Of a DNA stretch of 64,000 nucleotides, positions 34,852 through 42,678 are shown one piece after another. Numbering within the stretch: position 1 is the stretch's first letter; each line of letters begins with the position of its first letter. The position numbers and the translations under genes are program-made. The stretch comes from Mycobacterium aquaticum (GTDB taxonomy: Bacteria > Actinomycetota > Actinomycetes > Mycobacteriales > Mycobacteriaceae), in contig NZ_MVHF01000025.1 of NCBI RefSeq assembly GCF_002086485.1, forward strand, positions 41,934-105,933, read 5' to 3'. The notes beneath the pieces are model-generated. The model was given only the letters and a program-made list of their open reading frames with translations, made no database searches and was not told the DNA's origin.

Positions 34852-35936
34852 GCCGCCGGTGCGGGGACGGGAGCGGGGGCCGGGACGACCTGTTCGGCGC
34901 CTGGGACCGGGCCGGCGGGCAACGGCACGCCTGGCACCGGCGCCGCCGCGACCGGTGCCGGGGCGACCGGAGCCGCGACCGGTGGGGCCTCAGGAGGCGG
35001 CGCCAGCGCGGGCACAGGTGCCGCGGGCACCGGTGCGGGCACCTCGGCCTGCGGCGCCGCAGGCGGTGCGGCGATCTGCGGCGCGGACGCGGGCACCGGT
35101 GCCGGAACGACGCCGGGAGCCGCCGGTGCTGCCAGTGGCTGGCCGGGCAGCTGCCCCGGGACCGGCTGACCGGGCAGCACCTGACCCGTGGCTGGCATGT
35201 GCACGGTCACCTCGCGGGGATCGACCACCCGCGGCGCGGGAGGTGCCGGGGGCGGCGTGGTCGGGTCGGGCAGCGGAACATTCATCGGCGGCGGCGGTAC
35301 GCCTTCGGCAGGCTTGGGGGTACCCACCACGGTCCAACTGCCCGTGGGGTCCTGAACCAGATGCGCGGTGTCGCGCGACGGAATCATGCCCAGGTTGCGG
35401 GCCGCCTCCGCCAACGCGGGAGCGGCCTGCGCTTCGAGCACATCGCGTTCCAGCGCCTCTTTCTGCTGCTGCAGGCCCTGCGTCGTCTGCCGGGCGTGGC
35501 CCAACTCGTAGGTCCGCTCGGCGGAGCCGGTCGACAGCCACAGCGTTACGCCCAACCCGAAGCCCAGCGCCGCGATCACGAGGGCGACGAACGGAACCCT
35601 GGCGATCAGCTCGCGCGGGTTCAGTTCGACAGAAGCCAGTCTGACCAGCAACCGTTCCCGCAGTGGCGGGCGTACAACCTTGGGCGCCTTGGCTTTCCGG
35701 GCCTTGGCTCGGGCCTTGGCCTGGCTGGCGCTCTTGGGACGGGCCGGCTGGGTCTTGGGCCGCGGGATCGGACCGGTAGCGGGCGCCGAACGGCCCCGCC
35801 GCTGATCGACATCGGGCCTGCGGGTGCGGGCGCGGGGCGGCGCCTCGGTGGCCCGGCGGGCCACGGCCCGGCCCGGCTTGCGTGCGTTGCGTCGACGCTT
35901 GCTCTCAGACGCCGGTGCAGGTCGCTTCGTCTTCAT
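34848..35936 (-). CDS. ftsL: FtsL-like divisome protein with proline/alanine-rich C-terminus (Rv2164c-like)
   Basis: A 362-residue bitopic protein in the ftsL position between rsmH and ftsI. The N-terminal ~115 residues are extremely basic (RRRNARKPGRAVARRA, QAKARAKARKAKAPK). One transmembrane helix (VPFVALVIAALGFGLGVTLW) and a short coiled coil (RQTTQGLQQQKEALERDVLE) follow, as expected for an FtsL that pairs with FtsQ and FtsB-like proteins. The last ~150 residues are low-complexity Pro/Ala/Val, far longer than in typical FtsL, and probably extend into the wall. The M. smegmatis homologue was reported as FtsL. Overlaps ftsI and rsmH with ATGA junctions. Confidence 0.85.
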   Translation of the reverse strand: MKTKRPAPASESKRRRNARKPGRAVARRATEAPPRARTRRPDVDQRRGRSAPATGPIPRPKTQPARPKSASQAKARAKARKAKAPKVVRPPLRERLLVRLASVELNPRELIARVPFVALVIAALGFGLGVTLWLSTGSAERTYELGHARQTTQGLQQQKEALERDVLEAQAAPALAEAARNLGMIPSRDTAHLVQDPTGSWTVVGTPKPAEGVPPPPMNVPLPDPTTPPPAPPAPRVVDPREVTVHMPATGQVLPGQPVPGQLPGQPLAAPAAPGVVPAPVPASAPQIAAPPAAPQAEVPAPVPAAPVPALAPPPEAPPVAAPVAPAPVAAAPVPGVPLPAGPVPGAEQVVPAPAPVPAPAA

Positions 35937-37081
35937 GAGTTGCCCCTTCCCCCAACCTTTTCGAGTGCTCGCAGCCGCACCGGGGCGCTACGCGGATTAC
36001 GTTCGATCTCATCGGCGCGGGCCCGCTCGGCGCCTCGGGTCAGAGTCACGAATTCCGGTTCGTGCCCTGGCAATTCGATGGGCAGGCCAGGTGGCGTCCG
36101 GGACGCCGTCGCGGTGGCGAACGCGTTCTTGACGATCCGGTCCTCCAACGACTGGTAGGCCATCACGACGATGCGTCCCCCGGGGCGCAATGCCGCCAAC
36201 GCGGCAGGCACCGCGGCGCGCAGCGATTCGAGCTCACCGTTGACCGCGATGCGCAGGGCTTGGAACGTGCGCTTGGCCGGGTGCCCTCCGGTCCGCCGCG
36301 CCGGGGCCGGAATGGCCTCGTAGAGCAATTCGACCAGTTCGCCCGTGGTCTCGAAGGGCTGCTCGGCACGCCGCCGGACGATCTTGTCGGCGATCCGCCC
36401 TGCGAACCGCTCCTCGCCGAAGTCCCGCAGCACGCGCGCCAAGTCTTTGGCGTCGTACGTGTTGAGGATCTCCGCGGCGGTCAGCCGTGCATCGGGATCC
36501 ATCCGCATGTCCAGTGGCGCGTCGACCGAGTAGGAGAATCCCCGCTGCTTCTGGTCGAGTTGCATCGAGGACACGCCGAGGTCGAACAGCACGCCGTCGA
36601 CGCGGTCGACACCGGCTTCGGCCATGGCTGCGGGGATGCCGTCGTAGCGGGTGCGCACGAACGTCACCCGGTCGGCGAACGGGGCCAGCCGGGCACCTGC
36701 GATGGCCAGTGCATTGGGGTCGCGATCCAGCGCGATCAATCGGAGACCCGGGAACTGGGTGAGAAAGCGCTCGGAGTGCCCGCCGGCACCGAGGGTGCCG
36801 TCGATGAGCACGGCTTCGGATCCATCGTTGTGGCGACGGGTCAGCGCGGGGCCGAGCAGTTCGACACAGCGGTCCAGCAGGACTGGGATATGACCGTGGT
36901 CCCCCACGTTCGCGTCCACACCAATACCTCCGCTATGGCCTGCCCCTGCGACGAGGTCTCTGTCCGAAACCTTGGACCTGGCGTTGGGGAAGTACGCCAG
37001 GGCCGGCTCGGGCAGAGGCCACGCCGCACGGGCCTCGTTCGGGTCAGCGTCCGAATCAAATGATGTCGCGCAGAGTTTCAT
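35933..37081 (-). CDS. rsmH: 16S rRNA (cytosine-1402-N4)-methyltransferase RsmH (MraW)
   Basis: Methylates C1402 of 16S rRNA near the P site using S-adenosylmethionine. The 382-residue protein carries the SAM motif LIDGTLGAGGHSERFL, ALDRDPNAL and the family signatures FDLGVSSMQLDQKQRGFSY and HPAKRTFQALRIAVN. The N-terminal ~55 residues precede the conserved HIPVLLDRCVELL. They resemble the extension of the M. tuberculosis protein as I recall it (LPEPALAYFPNARS), so ATG 37081 is kept although it overlaps the 3' end of mraZ by 26 bp. The ATGA overlap with ftsL keeps it in the cluster. Confidence 0.95.
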   Translation of the reverse strand: MKLCATSFDSDADPNEARAAWPLPEPALAYFPNARSKVSDRDLVAGAGHSGGIGVDANVGDHGHIPVLLDRCVELLGPALTRRHNDGSEAVLIDGTLGAGGHSERFLTQFPGLRLIALDRDPNALAIAGARLAPFADRVTFVRTRYDGIPAAMAEAGVDRVDGVLFDLGVSSMQLDQKQRGFSYSVDAPLDMRMDPDARLTAAEILNTYDAKDLARVLRDFGEERFAGRIADKIVRRRAEQPFETTGELVELLYEAIPAPARRTGGHPAKRTFQALRIAVNGELESLRAAVPAALAALRPGGRIVVMAYQSLEDRIVKNAFATATASRTPPGLPIELPGHEPEFVTLTRGAERARADEIERNPRSAPVRLRALEKVGGRGNS

Positions 37082-37487
37082 CAGTGGCCGCGGAGAAGTT
37101 CTCTTCGTGGATCTGTTGGTACTCCTGCCAGGCTTGGGCGTCCCAGATCTCCAAGTAGTCGACCGAGCCGATCACCACGCAATCCTTCGAGAGGTTCGCG
37201 TAGCGGCGGTGATCTGCCGACAGGGTGATCCGGCCCTGCGCGTCGGGGTGCTGCTCATCGGTTGCGGCGGCCAGGTTACGCAGGAACGCACGGGCTTCCG
37301 GATTGCTCCGGGAGGCCTGTGAGGCGCGTCGGGCCAGCTTTTCGAACTCGTCGCGCGGGTAGACGGCGAGGCTGTGATCTTGGCTTTTGGTGACCATCAG
37401 TCCTCCTGCCAGCGCGTCGCGGAACTTGGCGGGCAGCGTCAGCCGCCCCTTGTCGTCGAGCTTGGGCGTGTAGGTGCCCAGAAACAT
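37056..37487 (-). CDS. mraZ: Transcriptional regulator / dcw operon leader protein MraZ
   Basis: A 143-residue AbrB-like DNA-binding protein that in other bacteria binds its own promoter and represses or tunes the dcw operon. Two SpoVT/AbrB-like repeats are visible: MFLGTYTPKLDDKGRLTLPA with FRDAL, and the second around DAQGRITLSADHRRYANL. The open frame extends 99 bp upstream, but the conserved start MFLGTYTPKLDDKGR, the length and GGGAGGTGG before 37487 fix the start. First gene of the cluster, downstream of three GTGG repeats. Confidence 0.97.
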   Translation of the reverse strand: MFLGTYTPKLDDKGRLTLPAKFRDALAGGLMVTKSQDHSLAVYPRDEFEKLARRASQASRSNPEARAFLRNLAAATDEQHPDAQGRITLSADHRRYANLSKDCVVIGSVDYLEIWDAQAWQEYQQIHEENFSAATDETLRDII

Positions 37488-37527
37488 CTGGCCACCTCCC
37501 ACACGGGGTTCCGGTTTCCCCGCTGGC

Positions 37528-37553
37528 CGCCACTTTACCCCACAATCCCCCAC
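37528..37553 (-). promoter_or_regulatory. MraZ-box-like operator overlapping the mraZ promoter
   Basis: On the minus strand GTGGGG, GTGGGG and GTGGCGG recur with exact 10-bp spacing (CAC on the plus strand at 37531, 37541 and 37551). This matches the TGGGN-N5 direct-repeat operators bound by MraZ in E. coli. A TAAAGT hexamer (37532-37537) lies within the repeats and could be the -10, giving a leader of about 38 nt, so MraZ binding would block the promoter. Confidence 0.7.
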
Positions 37554-37688
37554 TTTGCTCCAATTGATGGCACGAGTTGGTTGCAACGCCCCACGCTCGG
37601 CTGCAAAGTACTGGTGTTTTCACGCGGACAGCCCGTCGTCATCCACCTACCGACGGAAAATCCCCAGGTCGACAAGCATGCGGCAGAA

Positions 37689-37704
37689 GTGGGGCGGAGT
37701 GGGG
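37689..37704 (+). promoter_or_regulatory. Second pair of MraZ-box-like repeats, opposite orientation
   Basis: GTGGGG occurs at 37689-37694 and 37699-37704 on the plus strand, 10 bp apart, about 150 bp upstream of the first cluster and in opposite orientation. With only two units it is weaker, but spacing and core are identical. Confidence 0.45.
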
Positions 37705-37757
37705 GAAATGACCACGGACAGCCCCGCGCTGGCGTGTCGCAGACTCGCCGGAAACAC

Positions 37758-37788
37758 AAAAAAAGGGGTAGCCCATGTGGGCTACCCC
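37758..37788 (-). terminator. Intrinsic terminator of the DUF3040 gene
   Basis: A perfect 10-bp stem, GGGGTAGCCC (37765-37774) and GGGCTACCCC (37779-37788), with loop ATGT. In the minus-strand direction it is followed by seven T (plus-strand A at 37758-37764). It lies 16 bp after the stop at 37804. Such a canonical terminator is uncommon in mycobacteria and separates this gene from the dcw promoter. Confidence 0.9.
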
Positions 37789-37803
37789 GGAACCGGTCCC
37801 GGC

Positions 37804-38202
37804 CTACTCGTCGAAACGCCTGCGGAAACGGTCTTCCATCCGGTTGGTGAACGAACCACCACGCTGACGGCGCTGCCGCGGCGAGCCGGGTGCCGCAGCC
37901 GAGCGATCACGCCCGCCCGTCACCCGCGGGCCCGTGATGGCGAACACCACGCCGGCGAACATCACCACAAAGCCGAGGACCGACAACACCGGGAAGCCGC
38001 CGATCATGGTCGCCTTCACAGCGACACCGACGACGAGCATCGCCAGGCCGAGGACGAACAGGAGAGCGCCCTGCAGCCTGCGGCGCGCCGAAGGCGCGCG
38101 TAGAGTCCCACCGCGAACGCTCGACGCGAACTTGGGGTCCTCGGCATAGAGCGCGCTCTCGATCTGATCGAGCATGCGCTGCTCATGATCGGAGAGTGGC
38201 AT
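37804..38202 (-). CDS. DUF3040 small membrane protein (Rv2169c-like)
   Basis: A 132-residue protein that begins MPLSDHEQRMLDQIESALYAEDPKFAS, the hallmark of actinobacterial DUF3040 proteins. Two transmembrane helices follow (LQGALLFVLGLAMLVVGVAV and FPVLSVLGFVVMFAGVVFAI), and the C-terminal tail is Arg/Gln-rich (RQRRQRGGSFTNRMEDRFRR). Function is unknown. The start at 38202 has a near-consensus AAGGAGGG ribosome binding site; a longer frame upstream lacks one. It is a single-gene unit ended by a clean intrinsic terminator, implying that read-through into the mraZ promoter is avoided. Confidence 0.88.
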   Translation of the reverse strand: MPLSDHEQRMLDQIESALYAEDPKFASSVRGGTLRAPSARRRLQGALLFVLGLAMLVVGVAVKATMIGGFPVLSVLGFVVMFAGVVFAITGPRVTGGRDRSAAAPGSPRQRRQRGGSFTNRMEDRFRRRFDE

Positions 38203-38394
38203 TCGTCCCTCCTTGCCGACGCCGCCGTCGCATTGTCCGAAGTAGTCTGACCAAATTCTTCGATGCCCGTTCATCACGGACACCTAACAGTAATGATACG
38301 AGGTCGATCCGAGCCGTACCACCTAGTTCGCCGTCGATTGTATGTCGTTGGGCACAACGGGGACCGGGCACCTCGCCGCCCGGATAATGACTTC

Positions 38395-38400
38395 GATAAT
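38395..38400 (+). promoter_or_regulatory. Candidate -10 (GATAAT) of the GNAT gene
   Basis: GATAAT ends 5 nt before GTG 38406, consistent with a leaderless transcript. A second GATAAT (38383-38388) lies 12 bp upstream. Confidence 0.45.
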
Positions 38401-38405
38401 CGAGT

Positions 38406-39050
38406 GTGACCGCAACGACAGCCGCCGGGAGGGCTACCGAATTGGCGATGTATCTCATCGATCTGTCGCCGGACGACATGCAGCGCCGGCTTCCCGATGC
38501 GCTGCGGGTCTACGTCGACGCCATGCGGTACCCCCGTGGCACCGAGGAGCAGCGAGCGTCGCTGTGGCTCGAACACACCCGACGGCTCGGGTGGAAGGGT
38601 GTCGCGGCCGTCGAGGTCGACGAGTCGGCGCTCAGCAACGACGGCACGCCCAGCAGCGAGGTGCTGGCCACTGCCCCACTGCTCGGCATCGCCTACGGCT
38701 ACTGCGGCGCGCCCGATCAGTGGTGGCAGCAGCAGGTGGTGGCGGGTTTGCGCCAGGTCGGCGCCGATCCTGCCCACATCTCCGAGCTGATGAGCAGCTA
38801 TTTCGAGCTCACCGAACTGCACATCGAGCCCCGGGCGCAGGGTCGCGGGCTGGGCGAGGCCCTGACCAGGCGGCTGCTCGCCGGACGCGGAGAATCCCAC
38901 GTGTTGCTGTCCACGCCGGAGATCAACGGTGAGGCCAACCGCGCGTGGCGGCTGTACCGCCGATTGGGATTCACCGACGTCATCCGCGGTTACCACTTCG
39001 CAGGCGACCCCCGCGCCTTCGCGATCCTCGGCCGCGCCCTGCCGCTGTGA
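38406..39050 (+). CDS. GNAT family N-acetyltransferase (Rv2170-like)
   Basis: A 214-residue acetyl-CoA-dependent acetyltransferase. The pantetheine/CoA-binding motif A is visible as TELHIEPRAQGRGLGEAL, followed by NRAWRLYRRLGFTDVIRGYHF, the usual motif B region. The acceptor is not evident; as I recall, the M. tuberculosis homologue has been linked to lysine acetylation of isocitrate dehydrogenase, though I would not transfer that firmly. The N-terminal half (DDMQRRLPDALRVYVDAMRY) is specific to this actinobacterial subgroup. The GTG start follows a GATAAT box by 5 nt. It is divergent from the DUF3040 gene across a ~200-bp spacer. Confidence 0.87.
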   Translation: MTATTAAGRATELAMYLIDLSPDDMQRRLPDALRVYVDAMRYPRGTEEQRASLWLEHTRRLGWKGVAAVEVDESALSNDGTPSSEVLATAPLLGIAYGYCGAPDQWWQQQVVAGLRQVGADPAHISELMSSYFELTELHIEPRAQGRGLGEALTRRLLAGRGESHVLLSTPEINGEANRAWRLYRRLGFTDVIRGYHFAGDPRAFAILGRALPL

Positions 39051-39078
39051 TTCCCACCCCATCTGGCACGATGACCAG

Positions 39079-39804
39079 GTGCGCAAGCGGTTGATATGGT
39101 CCACCTCACGCGTGGAACGAGCCCGCTCCCGGAACAGGAGCCGACTACCAGCACTGGTGATCCTGCTGTTGCTGGTACTGCCGATGGCTGTGGGGTGCGT
39201 CCGCGTCCGCGCGTCGCTGACCGTCTCTCCCGACGATCGCGTGTCGGGCCAGATCATCGCCGCTGCCAAACCCCGCGACGCAAACGACAAGGGCCCGCAG
39301 CTGCTGAACAACCTGCCGTTTGCCACCAAGGTCGCCGTCAGCCCCTACAGCCGCGACGACTACGTGGGCTCACAGGCCGTGTTCTCCGACCTCAGCTTCT
39401 CCGAGCTGCCGCAGCTGGCCGGGATGAACCGCGATTCCGCAGGCGTGGACATCTCCCTGCGACGCGCCGGTGAACTCGTCATCCTCGAGGGGCGTGTCGA
39501 CCTCACCACGCTCAACGACCCGCAGGCCGACGTGCTGCTGACCGTGTCCTTCCCCGGCGAGGTGACCTCCACCAACGGTTCCCGGGTGAGCTCGTCGATC
39601 GTGGAGTGGAAGCTGCGGCCTGGCGTCGTGAGCACGATGAGCGCGCAGGCCCGCTACACCGATCCCAGCGCCCGCTCCTTCACCACAGCCGCCATCTGGC
39701 TCGCGGTGGGCGCGTTCGTGGTCGCCGGTGTGATCGGCGGGCTCGCCTGGCACAGCCGGGACCGCACGCCCAAACCCGGCGAGCCCGTGACCACGCACGA
39801 CTGA
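39079..39804 (+). CDS. lppM: Lipoprotein LppM
   Basis: A 241-residue predicted lipoprotein with a basic N-terminus, a hydrophobic segment (LPALVILLLLVLPMAVGC) and lipidation at C40. The extracytoplasmic beta-rich domain (VRVRASLTVSPDDRVSGQII) is followed by a C-terminal transmembrane helix (AAIWLAVGAFVVAGVIGGLA) and a short tail, the two-anchor layout of LppM. In M. tuberculosis LppM affects phagosome maturation. The GTG at 39079 follows a CACGAT hexamer by 6 nt, possibly leaderless; the open frame upstream overlaps the GNAT gene and is rejected. In M. tuberculosis an Rv2172c (MetF-like) gene follows; here there is none. Confidence 0.88.
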   Translation: MRKRLIWSTSRVERARSRNRSRLPALVILLLLVLPMAVGCVRVRASLTVSPDDRVSGQIIAAAKPRDANDKGPQLLNNLPFATKVAVSPYSRDDYVGSQAVFSDLSFSELPQLAGMNRDSAGVDISLRRAGELVILEGRVDLTTLNDPQADVLLTVSFPGEVTSTNGSRVSSSIVEWKLRPGVVSTMSAQARYTDPSARSFTTAAIWLAVGAFVVAGVIGGLAWHSRDRTPKPGEPVTTHD

Positions 39805-39893
39805 CGAACCGTTCCTGAAAAGACCGCAGCAGGCTCTACGCTGAAGGCACCGCGGGGGCGCGAACACACAACGAAAGGGGTAGGGCGCTGAGC

Positions 39894-40982
39894 GTGGATG
39901 CAGCGGCACCATCGGCTGCGGAGTTGGCCGGCGCCGTCACCGAACAGTTGCGCGAGTACCTGCACGAACGCCGGCAGGACTGCGCTTACATCGGCACCGA
40001 CTACGCGGAGCTGACCGCGGCCCTCGAAGAATTCGTGCTTCGCGGCGGCAAGCGGGTGCGCCCCGCGTTCGCCTACTGGGGTTGGCGCGCCGTCGCCGAT
40101 GCCCCGGATACGCAGGCCGACGCCGGGGTCCTACGCCTGTTCGCGGCCCTGGAACTCCTGCAGGCGTGCGCGTTGGTGCACGACGACGTGATCGACGATT
40201 CGGCGACCCGGCGCGGCCTGCCCACGGTCCACCGCCTCTTCACTGAGCGGCATCGCGAGCGGCGCTGGCGCGGATCCTCCGAACAGTTCGGTCTGTCGGC
40301 CGCGATCCTGCTCGGTGACCTGGCCCTGGCCTGGGCCGACGACATCGTGGCCACCGCCGATCTACCCGCCGACGCGCGGCTGCGTGTCCAGCAGGTGTGG
40401 GCACACATCCGCACCGAGGTGCTGGGCGGCCAATACCTCGACATCGTCGCCGAATCCAGCGGTGCGGAATCGGTGGCCTCGGCGATGAACGTCAACACCT
40501 ACAAGACGGCGTCCTACACCGTGGCCCGGCCACTGCAACTGGGCGCCGCCGCGGCCGCCGACCGGCCCGATGTGCAGGAGATCTTCCACCACATCGGCAA
40601 TGACCTCGGCGTGGCGTTCCAGCTGCGCGACGACGTGCTCGGCGTGTACGGCGACCCCGCGGTGACCGGGAAGCCCTCCGGCGACGACCTGCGGTCGGGC
40701 AAGCGCACGGTACTGCTCGCCGAAGCGCTTGAACTGGCCGACAAGACCGATCCCGTCGCGGCCAAACTGCTGCGCACCTCCGTCGGCACAGACCTGACCG
40801 ACGTCCAGGTCCGGGAGCTGCGCCTTGCCATCGAATCGGTCGGAGCGTTGGCCGCTGTGGAAGAACACATCGGGATGCTCACCCGGCGCGCGCTCGAGGT
40901 GCTGACCGCGGCTCCCGTGCACACCCCGGCCAAGGCCGGCCTGGCCGAACTCGCGCGGCTCGCCGCCAACCGGTCGGCATGA
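39894..40982 (+). CDS. idsA2: Polyprenyl diphosphate synthase (IdsA2-type)
   Basis: A trans-isoprenyl diphosphate synthase of 362 residues making short or medium-chain prenyl diphosphates from IPP and allylic primers. FARM motif: HDDVIDD with D97, D98 and D101. Second Asp motif: FQLRDDVLGVYGD. The Arg/Lys substrate clamp is GGKRVRPAF near residue 50. The chain-length determining region upstream of FARM (LRLFAALELLQACALV) lacks bulky aromatic residues at most positions. I cannot tell GPP/FPP from GGPP synthase. GTG 39894 is used; it has GAAAGGGG somewhat far upstream. It overlaps mptA by 4 bp (ATGA), so prenyl synthesis and lipomannan assembly are co-expressed. Confidence 0.9.
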   Translation: MDAAAPSAAELAGAVTEQLREYLHERRQDCAYIGTDYAELTAALEEFVLRGGKRVRPAFAYWGWRAVADAPDTQADAGVLRLFAALELLQACALVHDDVIDDSATRRGLPTVHRLFTERHRERRWRGSSEQFGLSAAILLGDLALAWADDIVATADLPADARLRVQQVWAHIRTEVLGGQYLDIVAESSGAESVASAMNVNTYKTASYTVARPLQLGAAAAADRPDVQEIFHHIGNDLGVAFQLRDDVLGVYGDPAVTGKPSGDDLRSGKRTVLLAEALELADKTDPVAAKLLRTSVGTDLTDVQVRELRLAIESVGALAAVEEHIGMLTRRALEVLTAAPVHTPAKAGLAELARLAANRSA

Positions 40983-42514
40983 GCGCGCCCACCGCGTCTG
41001 CGACCTCGAACAGCGGTTTGATGCACCATATTTCGCGTCTCGTCGGGTTCGCCATGTCCCCGCAGGGCGCTCAGGCGCGGCTGGGGTTCCTCGGTGCCGT
41101 GCTGCTGACCATCGGCGGGCTCGGCGCGGGCAGTACCCGGCAGCACGATCCCCTGCTGGAGTCACTGCACCTGTCCTGGTTGCGGTTCGGCCACGGCCTG
41201 GTGCTCTCGTCGGTGCTGTTGTGGGTCGGCGTCGCCTTGATGCTGATGGCCTGGCTGTGGCTGGGCCGACGGGTGATCGACCGCACCGCAACCGAATACA
41301 CCATGGTCGCCACCACCGGCTTCTGGCTGGCTCCGCTGCTGCTGAGCGTGCCGTTGTTCAGCCGCGACACTTACTCCTACCTGGCTCAGGGTGCCCTGCT
41401 GCGTGACGGACTCGACCCGTATGTGGTTGGGCCGGTGGACAACCCGAACTCCTTGTTGGACGACGTCAGCCCGATCTGGACCACGACCACCGCACCGTAC
41501 GGGCCGGCCTTCATTCTCGTCGCGAAGTTCGTCACGCTGCTGGTCGGCAACGACATCGTCTCGGGCACCATGCTGTTGAGGCTGTGCATGCTGCCCGGTT
41601 TGGTGTTGCTGATCTGGGCCTCGCCGCGGGTCGCCCGCCACGTCGGAGGCAACGGCGCTGCGGCGCTGTGGATCTGCGTACTGAACCCGCTGGTGATCAT
41701 TCACCTGATGGGCGGCGTGCACAACGAGATGCTGATGGTCGGCCTGATGATGGCCGCGATCGCGTTGACATTCGCGGGACGCCCGGTGTGGGGAGTAAGC
41801 CTCATCGCGGTGGCCGTCGCAGTGAAAGCCACCGCGGGACTTGCCCTTCCGTTTCTGGTCTGGGTATGGATGCGGCAACTGCAGGAACGCCGCAACCTGC
41901 GCCCGGTGCGGGCGTTCGCGACCGCCACGGCGGCGTCGGCCCTGATCTTCGTGGCGGTGTTCGCCGTGTTGTCACTCGCGGCCGGTGTCGGCTTGGGTTG
42001 GCTGACCGCGCTGGCAGGCTCGGTGAAGATCATCAACTGGCTGACCATCCCGACCGCGGCGTCCAACCTCATCAACGCCGTTGGCGGCCTGCTCTTCCCG
42101 GTGAACTTCTACGCGGTGCTCGAGGTTGCGCGGATCATCGGCATCGTCGTGATCGTGGTTGCGCTGCCGCTGCTGTGGTGGCGCTTCCGGCACACCGACC
42201 GGGAAGCACTCACCGGTATCGCCCTCGCGATGGTCGTCGTGGTGTTGTTCGTGCCTGCGGCACTCCCCTGGTACTACACCTGGCCGCTGGCGGTCGCCGC
42301 CGCGTTGATCCAGACCCGGCCCGCGATAGCGGCGGTCGCCGGGTTCTCCACCTGGATCATGGTGATGTGGAAGCCCGACGGCGCCCACGGCATGTACTCG
42401 TGGGCGCATGTGCTCCTCACCACGGCGTGCGCTGCAATCGCGTGGTATTCGCTATACCGGGCGCCCGAGCCCGACGCCGCGACAGCCGACGAACCCGAGC
42501 CTGCCGCCGCCTAA
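40979..42514 (+). CDS. mptA: Alpha-1,6-mannosyltransferase MptA (lipomannan core)
   Basis: A GT-C fold polyprenyl-phosphate-mannose-dependent mannosyltransferase that extends the alpha-1,6 mannan core of lipomannan and lipoarabinomannan on the outer membrane face. The 511-residue protein has 12 or so predicted helices. The catalytic acidic site lies in the first periplasmic loop, SVPLFSRDTYSYLAQGALLR. Other conserved features are YVVGPVDNPN, DVSPIWTTTTAPYGP and LMGGVHNEMLMVGL. ATG 40979 overlaps the idsA2 TGA. A hairpin element follows about 15 bp after its stop. Confidence 0.92.
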   Translation: MSAPTASATSNSGLMHHISRLVGFAMSPQGAQARLGFLGAVLLTIGGLGAGSTRQHDPLLESLHLSWLRFGHGLVLSSVLLWVGVALMLMAWLWLGRRVIDRTATEYTMVATTGFWLAPLLLSVPLFSRDTYSYLAQGALLRDGLDPYVVGPVDNPNSLLDDVSPIWTTTTAPYGPAFILVAKFVTLLVGNDIVSGTMLLRLCMLPGLVLLIWASPRVARHVGGNGAAALWICVLNPLVIIHLMGGVHNEMLMVGLMMAAIALTFAGRPVWGVSLIAVAVAVKATAGLALPFLVWVWMRQLQERRNLRPVRAFATATAASALIFVAVFAVLSLAAGVGLGWLTALAGSVKIINWLTIPTAASNLINAVGGLLFPVNFYAVLEVARIIGIVVIVVALPLLWWRFRHTDREALTGIALAMVVVVLFVPAALPWYYTWPLAVAAALIQTRPAIAAVAGFSTWIMVMWKPDGAHGMYSWAHVLLTTACAAIAWYSLYRAPEPDAATADEPEPAAA

Positions 42515-42523
42515 TCCTGCCGA

Positions 42524-42640
42524 GCGTGCGTGTCTGCCGGCCGACACGCCGGGTCATGCCGTCATTCCGCGCACGCGCGTCTCGCATGAACGTGCGTTAG
42601 GCGTTGGCGGTCAGCGGCGTGTCGGGCAGCAGACGCGCAC
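42524..42640. repeat. Inverted pair of ~32-bp hairpin elements between convergent genes
   Basis: GAGCGTGCGTGTCTGC begins a plus-strand element at 42524 whose GCGTGTC (42528-42534) pairs with GACACGC (42543-42549). A related copy on the minus strand, about 42605-42650 (GAGTGTGCGCGTCTGC then CCGACACGCCG), faces it. Between them CGCACG and CGTGCG can pair. No T-tract exists. They may end mptA and the Rv2175c-like gene as bidirectional terminators, or be a dispersed mycobacterial repeat. Confidence 0.55.
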
Positions 42641-42678
42641 ACTCGCGGTGCAAGTGGAGCGGTGCAAGCGCAACGGGA

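Noticed and set aside
37572..37605. TTGCA...TGCAA inverted repeat upstream of mraZ
   Set aside because: Only 5-bp arms with a long gap; likely chance beside the much clearer MraZ-type repeats.
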